From Taeniopygia guttata (lineage: Eukaryota; Chordata; Aves; Passeriformes; Estrildidae): a stretch of 64,000 nucleotides of DNA. Every line of letters begins with the position of its first letter. Positions within the stretch are counted from its first letter, which is position 1. Made by a program: the position numbers and the translations under genes. The stretch spans positions 8,202,501 through 8,266,500 of the forward strand of contig NC_133043.1 of NCBI RefSeq assembly GCF_048771995.1, given 5' to 3'. Shown one piece after another: positions 23,401 through 31,800 of this stretch. The notes beneath the pieces were generated by a model. That model saw only the letters and a program-made list of their open reading frames with translations, had not been told where the DNA came from and made no database searches.

Positions 23401-23955
23401 AGGAATAGGTGAGACCATGAGACCATCCCCAGAGCTGCACCTGCCTCGTGCCCCGTCCCCTGGGGGGTTGGCACTGGGTTGTCACCCATTGCTGGTGTCC
23501 CCCTCAGAAGGGGACGTGCCTTGGTGGAGGCCTGCAGCCCCACAGGACACCTGCATGTGGGCACAGGGGGCATGGGTGGCCCCCTGCATTTGGGTTATTT
23601 AAACCCAGCGATGGTCGTGCTGTGCTTCCCATTTAGCCCCTCAGCATTCCTGAGAAACTGGGGGTTTAAGGGGCTCCCCCAGCCTGGAGAGGTAAGTGCA
23701 GGCACCCCCCAGCCTTCACTGCAGCCAAAACCCAACGGGGGGCTGGGGAGGTGGGCGTTACTTGGGAGAATAAATCGCATCCCCCATGGAGAAATGAGCC
23801 CAGTGCACCAGTGGGCTTTGGGAGCCCCTAACCCCTGTTTTCTCCCCCCAGGCCCAGAGGCAGCCAACAACAACGTGGGGCTGCAGCAGACCTGGCCCCG
23901 CTGCCCCCCTGGCCCCCGGGACCCGGAGCGTGCAGCGGCCACCCTGCCCCTGTGA
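2354..23955 (+). CDS. RNF157: RNF157, RING E3 ubiquitin ligase of the mahogunin family (19 coding exons)
   Basis: Exons: 2354-2441, 7410-7528, 11424-11512, 11987-12133, 12653-12770, 12867-12933, 13089-13132, 13513-13560, 13797-13868, 14374-14533, 15309-15421, 16153-16391, 16479-16587, 16766-16877, 17263-17471, 17604-17669, 18188-18236, 19712-19822, 23852-23955. All introns are GT-AG, phases agree, and the sum is 687 codons (human RNF157 is about 679). The protein starts MGALTSRQ, carries the MGRN1/RNF157 N-terminal domain (about residues 60-250), a RING finger at 277-315 and a long Ser/Glu-rich tail. Family knowledge: a cytosolic E3 ligase, abundant in neurons, reported to act on APBB1/Fe65 and to be linked to APC/C-CDH1. 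Gly2 with Ser6 fits an N-myristoylation signal, as in MGRN1. RNF157 is chosen over MGRN1 because the tail matches RNF157 segments such as DNKLCSE and SSGAIDQSSCTGTPLSSTIS. The last exon is the least certain. Confidence 0.95.
6645..7120 (+). mobile_element. Probable solo LTR of an endogenous retrovirus
   Basis: A sharply bounded AT-rich block sits in a GC-rich intron. It begins TGAAAA and ends near TTTTTCA, so it has the TG...CA ends of a retroviral LTR, and it carries AATAAA near 7073 followed by a T-rich stretch, as in an R-U5 region. No gag, pol or env relatives flank it, so a solo LTR fits best. A target-site duplication was not clear. Family is unknown; an origin within the bird lineage is likely. 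It is a fossil with no apparent coding content. Confidence 0.5.
7261..7338 (+). repeat. 27-bp tandem repeat, three copies
   Basis: A unit reading AAAGTCACCTCAGAGCCATC followed by GATGGGC is repeated three times, nearly perfectly, ending about 70 bp before RNF157 exon 2. Each unit contains ATCGAT. Confidence 0.85.
7410..7528 (+). CDS. RNF157: RNF157 coding exon 2
   Basis: It encodes SYFANHFIMGGEKFDSTHPE and then GYLFGENSDLNFLGNRPVV, nearly identical to the mammalian family members. The acceptor is TTGCAG and the donor GTGGGT. Phase joins exon 1 through a shared glycine codon. Confidence 0.95.
7529..11423. other. RNF157 intron 2
   Basis: The intron is 3.9 kb. No exon, RNA gene or clear mobile element was recognised. 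A stretch at about 8595-8760 is less GC-rich with TTAATTAC-type motifs and could be a conserved non-coding element; the rest is GC-rich intronic sequence whose open frames look incidental. Confidence 0.4.
11424..13868 (+). CDS. RNF157: RNF157 coding exons 3-9 (conserved N-terminal domain)
   Basis: Seven short exons (89, 147, 118, 67, 44, 48 and 72 nt) encode about residues 70-264. Recognisable segments are EPVKTLRSLINIRKDTLRLV, YNVEFTFDTDARVAITIYYQ, VCQQFCVPSHTIDPSEWSEE, LGFDLDREVYPMVVQAVVDE, HCHVLLATFEK, and SYLLQEIYGIENKYNTQDSK. This is the MGRN1/RNF157-specific domain N-terminal to the RING, thought to bind substrates. Introns between these exons are short (about 95-520 nt) and hold nothing recognised. 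Confidence 0.94.
14374..14533 (+). CDS. RNF157: RNF157 coding exon 10, the RING finger
   Basis: This exon encodes the whole catalytic RING. Zinc ligands can be read as Cys277, Cys280, Cys292, His294, Cys298, Cys301, Cys312 and Cys315, with an extra Cys296, as in the unusual C3HC5-type RING of the mahogunin family. The core reads LPCRHLCLCNTCADTLRYQA and then NNCPICRL. All ligands are present, so E2 binding and ligase activity are expected. The donor GTGAGC is followed within about 15 bp by a 20-bp minisatellite. Confidence 0.96.
14546..15180 (+). repeat. 20-bp minisatellite in RNF157 intron 10
   Basis: Units of about 20 bp, consensus GGAATGGGCTGGCATCTCTG with variants (CAGCTCTG, CATCTCTA), run for some 630 bp, roughly thirty copies. 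The array fills most of intron 10 between the RING exon and exon 11. Open frames on both strands here are by-products of the repeat. Confidence 0.93.
15309..15421 (+). CDS. RNF157: RNF157 coding exon 11
   Basis: It encodes FRALLQIRAMRKKLGPLSPT, then SFNPIIAPQTSDSEEHS, directly after the RING. The region is nearly identical in the human protein. The donor is GTCAGT, weaker than its neighbours, and is followed by an A-rich tract at 15523-15570. Confidence 0.93.
15690..16135 (-). mobile_element. Probable LTR remnant of an endogenous retrovirus, antisense in intron 11
   Basis: An AT-rich block of about 440 bp interrupts otherwise GC-rich sequence and ends just before exon 12. Its texture (TTTATATTCTATCATATAAA region, repeated TTTCTCATTAT phrases) resembles passerine ERV LTR sequence read in antisense, from memory. 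No coding parts are seen. Boundaries are approximate; no clear target duplication was found. Confidence 0.4.
16153..18236 (+). CDS. RNF157: RNF157 coding exons 12-17 (Ser/Glu-rich tail)
   Basis: Exons 16153-16391, 16479-16587, 16766-16877, 17263-17471, 17604-17669 and 18188-18236 encode about residues 356-616. Conserved islands are SENIPPGYEVVSLLEALNGP, LKLKKSIS, ESENLTLSSSGAIDQSSCTG, SLAQSVMSMASSQ, and STDTVSSMSGSYIAPGTEEE. The rest is low-complexity and variable. In human RNF157 this tail carries degron and phosphorylation sites; I did not locate them individually. Exon 15 has a purine run (about 17386-17420) that gives an uninterrupted run of about eleven glutamates, longer than I recall in the human protein. 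Confidence 0.92.
17704..17949 (+). repeat. 35-bp tandem repeat in RNF157 intron 16
   Basis: Units reading GGTGTCACCCAGCACTGAGG followed by GGGGATCCCAGCTGA recur about seven times with few differences. The array starts about 35 bp after the donor of exon 16. Confidence 0.92.
19712..19822 (+). CDS. RNF157: RNF157 coding exon 18
   Basis: It encodes RTGAFLGLRCDNNNDMGIAH and VKALDNKLCSEACLP, matching the human segment that ends DNKLCSEVCLPG. The donor GTGAGT leaves one base of the next codon, so any following coding exon must enter in phase 1. Confidence 0.92.
21455..22215. other. AT-rich island of unknown origin
   Basis: Base composition changes abruptly here from GC-rich to AT-rich for about 750 bp. 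There is no recognised coding similarity, tandem repeat or clear terminal repeat. An old transposable-element remnant is the simplest guess; a conserved regulatory block is the alternative. Confidence 0.3.
23368..23408 (+). CDS. RNF157: Candidate alternative last coding exon of RNF157
   Basis: A pyrimidine-rich stretch and acceptor CACGCAG precede a 41-nt segment that enters in phase 1. With the last base of exon 18 it reads AAVPDSCPINIEE then TAG. A good donor, GTGAGA, follows the stop directly. Using it would give a 666-residue protein with a short, different C-terminus. This is inferred from splice signals and phase only; I cannot confirm that it is transcribed. Confidence 0.45.
23852..23955 (+). 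CDS. RNF157: RNF157 last coding exon (19)
   Basis: After acceptor CCCCCCAG the frame reads GPEAANNNVGLQQTWPRCPP and then GPRDPERAAATLPL to TGA. The human tail begins GAWQADDNAV; the shared glycine, alanine, Asn/Asp run and valine suggest the same exon, diverged. The rest is unlike human, so identity rests on phase, position and weak similarity. Confidence 0.65.
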
Positions 23956-26065
23956 GGGCTCAGCCTCGGTGGGGCACAGACACCCCTGCCCACCCAGGGG
24001 GACCCTGGTGTCTGGGCACTGTGGGCATCGTCACTGCCACCCCTTGGCTGGACCAGGACTGATTTTCAAAACAAAAGATGGTAACCTCGACTTTTCTGTG
24101 GGGGCTGAAAGCCATGTTACTTTGAGCCCCCTACTAGCACCTTCCAGCCCCAACAGGGACAAGCTGGGGTCCCCTCCTGCCCCCCCAGTCATCTTACACC
24201 CCCAGGCTCATCTCCACCAAGCTGTGAAGCAGATGGGACGGGGTCACCTCACCGAGGCAGTTCTGGGATGTGGGTGGGTGGGGACAGTGGGGGATGCTGT
24301 TCAGGGGTGCGGGTTGTAGGATGAGCATTGGGATTGGCATCCTTGGTGCATGAGCTGCTGACTTTCATGGGGGGCCGCCCCCACCCCAAGTTTGCTGACC
24401 TGTGCCCTTGCCCTGCCGTGCACTGTCCCCAGGCCACGGGATGTCCCCATTAATGCACTGGCAGTAATGGTGCCCCCATAGCTCCCCCTCCCTCTGTTTT
24501 TCTGAGCAGCCTCTGGGCTCCTGAGGTGTGGCAGGGATGGGCAGGAGGCCTGGTACTGCCCCCAGCCCAGGGGCACTGACAATTTCTCCTCTCTGTCTTC
24601 CGCCCTGCTGTGAGCTCAGGGCTCTGGGCTGTGCCCTCTCTCTGGAACAAGTGCCAAAAGTGTCACCCCCATGCCACCCATCCTGCCCTCTCCATAACAC
24701 GTTGTAGCAAGGGGTGGGTGAGGCTGCCCCCATCTCCATCCCTCTGGGCTGACAGCAAAAGTGGATTTTGCTCCAAGGGCAGACACACAGGGATAGTAAA
24801 GCAGGAGGAATAAAGCCACAGACCCTGGGGGCCTGGTGGGGCCACTGGCAGTGCCAGGCTCTGCTCCAGAGAGCACCAGGGACAGTCAGAAATCACTTGG
24901 AGCCCCATCAGACCCCGCATCCCAAGCTAGCGGGCTCTGGGGCTGTTTGGGGCAGCCCAGGGGGGGAAGCTGAGCCTCCCTTTTCCCCTCCTGGTTTTGT
25001 CACATGGCTGTGGCAGCAAAGGCCACCTCCTCTTTGCAGGACACAGCTGTGCTTCAGAGCCACCTTAGTGCAGAGATGTTCGTGCACTGAAAGCAGCATC
25101 CCTGGAGGGGGTGGTGTGGGAAGCAGGTTCCCAGTGCCACCCCCACAGGCTGTGCTGCTGGTGGCTGTGGCTCCCAAAGAGGGATGAAGCCCTTTTTGGG
25201 GCTGGGGGGTGTTTTCTCTGCCTGGCTCACAGCCAAGGCCGTGATAGCTGCTTGCTCCGTGGCCCCAGTGTGGGTCCTGCCGGAGGTGGGTTTGGAGCCA
25301 GCATCCCACTGCTCTCTCCTCTGGGCTGGCTGTGTCTCCTCTAAGCTCAACAGCTCCCAAATTCCTCCCTGGGACGCCAGGGCTGGGTGCTTGATGTGAG
25401 GGGGTGACATCTCCAAAAGGCCATCCTGAGGGCTGAAGTGGTGGGGACAAGCCTTGTGCCCTGTTTGGGGACGTGCTGGGTGTCCTAAGGAGCCACAGCA
25501 CCACACAGGGAGAGCTTTGGAGGTTGTGCTGAGCTGAGAAAACCACGGCAGCCATCTCTTCCCTAAATCTCAGCACGGGCAGGGGAGAGAAAACCGGGCT
25601 GATGCTCCAGGGCACCTCCTCTACCAAAGCCCAACCTTCCTCGTGGTTTCAAAGGGGACAAGGACAGCTGGCCTGGCAGCCTGGCACAGGCTGCTTGTGG
25701 CTGCCAGCAGGACGAGGAGGACTTAGGAGTGACCGGGAGGGTTTTGTGGCTCCTGGGAGCGGTGGAAAGGCTGCAGGAGCGGCCAGACAAACGCAGTGCT
25801 GCTGCCTGGCTGCCAGCAAGGAATCCATCCTCTGGGTGGCACAGGAGAGACGGGATTTGGGCGTGGGTGACATCAGTGCCATCCTCGGCCACCCTGAAGG
25901 GATAATGGGCAGGCAGGAGCTGCCAGCTGGAAGGTGACAGCCCCTTGTTCCAGCGACCCACGTGTCAGGGATTGAAGGAAGGAAACCAGATTGCTGCTTA
26001 TGATTTTGCTTTGAGCATGTCTTGGGTTTTAAGAGTATGTTTAATAAAGGGTATCTTACGTGGAC
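23956..26065 (+). other. RNF157: RNF157 3' UTR
   Basis: No coding signal follows the stop. AATAAA occurs at 24809 and again at 26043-26048. The second is followed by a GT-rich stretch (TTTTGTGGTGG near 26081), the usual arrangement of a cleavage site, so the message probably ends near 26065 with an option of a shorter form near 24830. Confidence 0.5.
26043..26048 (+). terminator. RNF157: RNF157 polyadenylation signal
   Basis: Canonical AATAAA about 2.1 kb after the stop codon, with GT-rich sequence 30-40 bp downstream. Confidence 0.55.
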
Positions 26066-26503
26066 AAAGTGTCCAGAGTCATTTTGTGGTGGCAGGGTGA
26101 GGGCAGTCGGGGTTTGGGGGACTTGGTGTGTAAAAACCCTTTTTGGCTGGGAGCACCCACTCACCTGTCAGCCAGGTACCTGCTCCAAAACAGCCCAGCT
26201 GATCCAAATGTCCTAAAACACTTCCCAGTCTGCATTCCCAATTATCCTAGATCCTGCCAGGATGGAGAAAGGGCAAATGCAAATGAAACCTCTGCAGGAA
26301 GTCTGGCCTGGGGTAGAGGCATCCTCCTGTTGTGTGGTGTGGGTGGCCCCTGTCACTGCTGGGATGGATGAGGACACCCGGAGGGAACTTTCCCTGAGGG
26401 AGAAGAGGAGCAGCAAAGAGCGGGGAGCTCATGGAAGAGAAATCCCTCCAGCGGTGGGGAAGAAAGTGTGTGCTGAGAGCTGAAGTCTTGAAGGTGAAGA
26501 GGG

Positions 26504-27213
26504 CCGTGATAAGGGGATAAGGTGATAGGGTGATTGATAAGGGGGATAGGGTGATAAGGTGATAAGGTGATAAAGAGATTGATAAGGTCATCGATAAGGT
26601 GCTAAGATGATTGATAAGGTGCTAAGGTGATAGGGTGATAAGGTGAGAGGGTGATAGATAAGGTGATTGATAAGGTGATAAAGTGATTGATAAGGTGATA
26701 AGGTGAATGATAAGGTGATTGATAAGGTGATAAGGTGATAGGGTGATAAGGTGATAGGGCGATAGATAAGATGATAAGGTGATTGATAAGGGGATAAGGT
26801 GATTGATAAGGTGATAGGGTGAGAGATAAGGTGATAAGGTGATTGATAAGGTGATAAGGTGATAGGGTGATAGATAAATTGATAAGGTGATTGATAAGGT
26901 GATAAGGTGATAGATAAAGTGATAAGGTGATTGATAAGGGGATAAGGTGATTGATAAGGTGATAAGGTGGGTGATAAGGTGATAAGGTGATTGATAAGGT
27001 GATAAGGTGATTGATAAGGGGATAAGGTGATTGATAACGTGATTGATAAGGGGATAAGGTGATTGATAAGGGGATAAGGTGATTGATAAGGTGATTGATA
27101 AGGTGGGTGATAAGGTGATAAGGTGGGTGATAAGGTGATTGATAAGGTGATAAGGTGGGTGATAAGGTGATAAGGTGGGTGATAAGCTGATTGATAAGCT
27201 GATTGATAAGCTG
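26504..27213 (+). repeat. GATAAGGT minisatellite upstream of FOXJ1
   Basis: About 710 bp consist of variants of GATAAGGTGATTGATAAGGT. Most units contain TGATAAG, which fits the WGATAR consensus bound by GATA zinc-finger factors, so the array holds dozens of potential sites in one orientation. It ends about 65 bp before the first X-box-like site of the FOXJ1 promoter. Long minus-strand open frames (up to 272 codons, runs of LITLSPYHLIN) are artefacts of the repeat. Confidence 0.93.
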
Positions 27214-27277
27214 ACCCCGGATCCCCCCGATCGCCCCGGGCTGGGCGGGGTCTCGCGGCGCCGCTGGCACCGCCCCC

Positions 27278-27291
27278 GTCCCCATGGCAAC
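27278..27291 (+). promoter_or_regulatory. FOXJ1: Second X-box-like site
   Basis: GTCCCCATGGCAAC has a perfect right half and one mismatch in the left half. It lies 45 bp upstream of the palindromic site. Confidence 0.55.
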
Positions 27292-27335
27292 GCGCGGGCC
27301 AATGGCGTGCCCGGAGGATGTTTACGGGGCGGGGC

Positions 27336-27349
27336 GTTGCCGTGGCAAC
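27336..27349. promoter_or_regulatory. FOXJ1: RFX X-box (palindromic)
   Basis: GTTGCCGTGGCAAC fits the consensus GTNRCC, spacer of 0-3, RGYAAC at both half-sites. Confidence 0.75.
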
Positions 27350-27399
27350 GCGCGAAGCCTCCGGAGCCGCTACTTAACCCGGCGGGGCGGCCGCGGCTC

Positions 27400-27604
27400 C
27401 CGGCGGCTCGGCGGGCACGGCCCGGCCCGGCCACCGACACACCGCGGCTCTCTGTCCCTTTGCTTTTGGTCCTCCCGCCTCCCCTTTTATTATTTTTGTA
27501 TTTTGTTTTTTGTATTTTTTCCCCGTCCTTTCCGTTTTTTCCAGAAGCTTCTTAGTGTGTCGCGAACTTTGCCTCTCGGGGGACGACAGCGACACCGGGA
27601 AGGG
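27400..27604 (+). other. FOXJ1: FOXJ1 non-coding first exon (5' UTR)
   Basis: The donor AGGG/GTAAGG at 27604/27605 is strong and no FOXJ1-like coding sequence precedes it, so this is a leader exon joined to 28285. The 5' boundary is a guess. A T-rich tract (27485-27540) ends in TTTTCCAG, which looks like a splice acceptor; the leader may therefore be two small exons rather than one. Confidence 0.5.
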
Positions 27605-28284
27605 GTAAGGGGATGCGGCGGGGCCGAAGCCGCCGTTAGGGGCGGTGGGTCTGAGTGGGGAAGCGGCTTTGGTTATGTGCCCTCCCGGCCCAAACGCTCG
27701 GGATTTCGGGTTTGCATTCACATCCCCGACACAGGACACCCCAAAGTCTGAAGCAGGCTCGCTCTGACTGTGGGTGTGCTTGAGGTGGGACCCCGCCAGT
27801 TCCCCCAAACCACCCCTGAGTTGTTTCTGGGTAGCACAGGAAGTAAAAGCAGAAATAGCATCAAATCGAGAGAAGTTGGCTGCGAGGGGGGAAATTATAA
27901 AGTATTTTGCCCTGGTGTGGAATGCTGAGAGTTAGTCCTGTGAGTGCCAGGTATCCAGAATGTGTGTTCCCAAGAAACATTCTGACTTTGTGGGATGGCA
28001 GGGCTGGATTTTGGTATTTTTCGGTGTTTTCTCTTGGGTTTTTAAAAATTCTTTGTTCAGCCAAGAGCTTGCTGGGCAGCGGGTCGGTGGGTGACACTGA
28101 GGTGTAGGAGTTTGAGGGAATTTCCCCGAGGTTCCAGGGTGCTAAAGCCCCTAGGGGCAGGCATTGCAGGTCCCTTGCAGAGCACACCAGGGATGGGTCT
28201 CACCCAGCAGCGCCAGGAGCACCCAGGGCTGGCCCTGCCTGGTGCCCCTTGGGAACCTCACCCCTGTCCCTGTTGTTATTGCAG

Positions 28285-28840
28285 GATCTGCCCCATCCCT
28301 TCCCTCCCGTCCACGTACAGCCCGGGAAGAACTGAGGGAGGTATGGCGTGGCCGAGCCGAGCGCTGAAAGCCAAGGGCAAACTGAAGTGCGTGGAGGAAG
28401 ACCTGGATGACAGCCTGCCAGACCTCATGTGGCTGAGGGACTTCACAGTGGCCCAGACTGGCCTGCCTCAGTTATACTCTGGCTCAGACCCCCAGGACTG
28501 CTACACCATGAGTGAGAGTCTGTTCAGCCTGGTTGATTTTGAGTCCCCGTGCTCGCCCCTGGCTGCTGACCCGGCCTGCAAGGGCACACGGCACACCCCC
28601 TGCACGCCCGTCTCCTCCTCCACCTCCTCCAGCACACACCACGACCTGGCTGTGCCCCCTCATCTGGCAGGGGACATCGACTACAAGACCAACCCTCACG
28701 TCAAGCCACCCTACTCCTACGCCACCCTCATCTGCATGGCCATGGAAGCCAGCAATAAACCCAAAATCACCCTCTCTGCCATCTACAAGTGGATTACTGA
28801 CAACTTCTGCTACTTCCGACACGCTGATCCCACCTGGCAG
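28285..28840 (+). CDS. FOXJ1: FOXJ1 exon 2 (start, N-terminal region, first half of the forkhead)
   Basis: Acceptor TTATTGCAG lies at 28284 and coding begins at 28343 (ATGGCGTGG). It encodes residues 1-166, ending [16 protein letters not shown], followed by donor GTAGGA. The Ser/Thr-rich segment at about 90-105 is variable between species. Confidence 0.93.
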
Positions 28841-31800
28841 GTAGGAGATGTGGAGCCTTGGCCACTCTCCCTGCAGGGCTGAGCAGGGCTTTCCACAACC
28901 TCCACCCTGCAAGACGAGATCCTGCAGGGGTGCTGGATCCCACTGGGAAGAGAGTGACGCCAGTGGGGAAGGGCTGGAATGGGAAAGAACTAAAGAACTT
29001 GGCTGGGCACAAATGCCACGGCCACAGGGGGGGCAGGGGGAAGGAGACATTTGGGGGGAGAGCCTAGGATCACTTTGGGAGCAGGGAGGTACTGTTGGGC
29101 TCCTGGCACCTGAGGCTCCTCTTGGCTTCAGGGCAATTTCCTCTTGGTCCCTACATTCCTGGAGTTCTCATGGAGTTCCTCAGGGTTGAGCACACATGGA
29201 GAAGGTGCCAGGTGGAGTGTCCCTGGGTGCTGAAAACCAGGCATGGGAGAGGGATGGAGATGCCACTTGTAGGACAAGTCTCTCACTGGGGAGGTTCTGA
29301 GCAGAAATGCTGCTGCTTTCTAAGCAGGGCAGTTCTGGGCTGCTGGCCCCAGGGACAGGCCAAGGATGCTCCATCACTGGGATGAGCTGGTGAAACCTGC
29401 AGAGGGAAACTCTAGAGGGGTTAACTCGTGCTGCTGTCCTCAGCATGTCCCCAGTGGGGAGGGGACAGCCCAGCCCCCAGGCTCACAAGCTTTGGGGACA
29501 GCCCAGGGGTTTCCCAGCCACCTTGGCTCACTGCCCTCCTCTGGCACATGAGGTTTTCTAGGATATGGCAGGGCTGGAGGGCCCTGGGGGCTCATCCCTC
29601 CACTACGGCTTATTCCCATCCCAAATCTGCAGTCCTGATGGCAGTGCCCATCCAAGCAGAGCTGGAGAACCCCACTGCAAAGCCCAGGCATTGCCCACCT
29701 TCTCTCCAGGCAGGTGGGTCTCCAGTGGCTCTTGAAGCCCATCATGGGGAAGGAAACCTTTCCTGATCCCCCTCCAGGGCCATCTTAGTCCCCCTCTTAC
29801 ACTCCTATAAAAGGGTTTTGGAAGCAGGAGCTGGGTGCCAACAGGTTTAGTTTCTCCTGTGCGCTTCATGGCTGGGAATTTGCAACATTTTTAATTAAAT
29901 GTGTTCATTATAAAAAGAAAGAAGGTTTTCAATCCCTCTCTGCAGAGATGCAGGGGGTATCCTGGACTGTTGCAGGCAGGAATGATAAATATGTTGACTG
30001 GCTGAGTAATAATTCAGCCTGGGCTGAGCAAAGTTTGGGAAGGGGAGGAGAGATGGGCAGCAGAGAATTCAGCTTTCAAGCCTCTGATCCTCGTAAAATT
30101 TCATTACACAGTAAAATTGGAGTTACCACAGCCTGGATTGTGTGGGGGAATATCTGTGTTCCTGCTTCTTCTTTCTTCTCTTTTCTCTTTTTTAATCTTT
30201 TGTTTCTTTTCACTTTTTTTCCCCCTTCCTTTCTCTCTTTTTTTTTTTTTCTTTTCTTTCTTGTCGAGGCTGTGTTCTCATCCCCTATCCCAATTCCCGT
30301 ACGTGAAGACAGCCTGGAAAGGTCATGCCACCCATAGTCTGGGGGGAGATGGATATATTCCTGTGGGAGCTGAGTGCTTTGGAGAGGAGCCAACAAACCC
30401 AAGGAGCTTCAGCCCAGAGGAGGGTTTTGTTGTGTGTGTGTGTGTGTGCATGTTTTTCAACAGCTCTAAGCAATTGAGCCTTGTTTTTCCTATTCGGCAC
30501 TACAGATTATGGATGAATAAGCATAAAGATATCCAGGCAACATTAAAAAAAACCCCACCTCTACCATATCCGATCTCTCAGTACAGTCCTGGCTTTGTGG
30601 TGTCCAACGCTGGGTTATTTGCCCAATAACTGAATTTCCTTTCTGATTATTCACATCACTCCAGGCACATTCAGGGTTTCAGAACAGCTCAACGGGAGCA
30701 GAAACTCCTCCTTTTCTTCCCCCATCCCCACCTTTTTTTATCCCCTCAGCTTATTTGAGCAGTGGCTGATGAAGATGCAGTGATTTCACACCGAGCTTCC
30801 CTGGGCCAGGAGGCACCTCTGGGGACACACAGGGTGGAACAGCCCACGTGTCTCTCCGTGTTCTCCCATCTGATTTGTGCCAGCCTGGCTGGGGGAAGGC
30901 ATGGTGCCTATGTTTTGTCCAAATATTTTCCTCTCAACACTAACAATAGACACAGTTGAACTGGGAGATGCCAGCAGGGTCCTGTGCCATCCCCCCAAGG
31001 GGGCCATGACCACACAGGTGTAGAGACCCACTCTTCCTCCGTGGCACAAAGGAGGATCCAACCTCCTACAGCTTAGCTCTGTGTCTAGAGCAATTCAAAC
31101 CAGTTTCTCCCAGTGCTCTGCATGATCCAAGGCCCCATGGCCCCGATTTCCAGCCAAGGAGAGCTGCCCAAAAGGTTCCCATTGGGTGGCAAGTCCTAGC
31201 TTGAACCACTTGACTCCTGCCAAGGAGAGATGAGATGGGAGGCAGGAAAACCGCTGGAGACTCAGGGGGGAAAAGTCAGGGGTTTGAGGGAGTTTCTGCT
31301 GGGTATGTAGCCGTGGATGTCTGGATGTTGCCAGTTCTGCTTTGTTTTCCCAGAGGTCCTTGCTGAAAAGCTCCACCAGCCTCCCCACACAGGTAGGTCC
31401 CACAGCAGACAAGCATTCAGCCTTGGTTTCTTTCTCTTTTGGCTGCAGAACTCCATCCGGCACAACCTCTCCTTGAACAAGTCCTTCATCAAGGTGCCTC
31501 GAGAGAAAGACGAGCCAGGGAAAGGTGGATTTTGGAAGCTGGACCCCTACTACGCCAACCGGCTCAAGTACGGGACGTACAAAAAGCGGAGGATGTCTCC
31601 GGTGCAGATCCACCCGGCCTTCTCCGGGAGAGCCCAGAAAGAAGCACGGCACGTTGGCAGCCCGGCCTCTTCTTCCTGCAGCTCCAGCAACCTCCTCGAG
31701 GCCAACGTGGCATCTCAGCAGCTGCTCAAAGAGTTTGAGGAAAGCACCAGCAGCCAGAGCTGGAGCCCCGTGGGTACCAAAGCGGGGCAGAAGCGCCAGC

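Larger units (their letters stand above)
19823..23851. other. RNF157 intron 18
   Basis: The intron is 4 kb. It holds a possible alternative terminal exon at 23368-23408. It also holds an AT-rich island at about 21455-22215 that contrasts with GC-rich flanks and may be an old, unrecognised element; no family was identified. No RNA gene was seen. Confidence 0.4.
27240..27400 (+). promoter_or_regulatory. FOXJ1: FOXJ1 core promoter
   Basis: A GC-rich block carries, in order, an X-box-like site with a perfect GGCAAC half (27278-27291), CCAAT (27299-27303), a forkhead core TGTTTAC (27319-27325), a GC box GGGGCGGGG (27326-27334) and a symmetrical X-box GTTGCCGTGGCAAC (27336-27349). RFX factors are known regulators of ciliary genes and act with FOXJ1, and the forkhead site would allow autoregulation. 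TACTTAA near 27370 is at most a weak TATA-like element. Transcription probably starts at about 27390-27420. Confidence 0.7.

Noticed and set aside
24908-25627. Minus-strand frame of 239 codons in the RNF157 3' UTR
   Set aside because: Low-complexity composition, no homology recognised, and it lies within a UTR of the opposite strand.
26602-27440. Minus-strand open frames of 227 and 272 codons
   Set aside because: They are produced by the GATAAGGT minisatellite; the peptide is a repeat of ITLSPYHLIN type with no domain.
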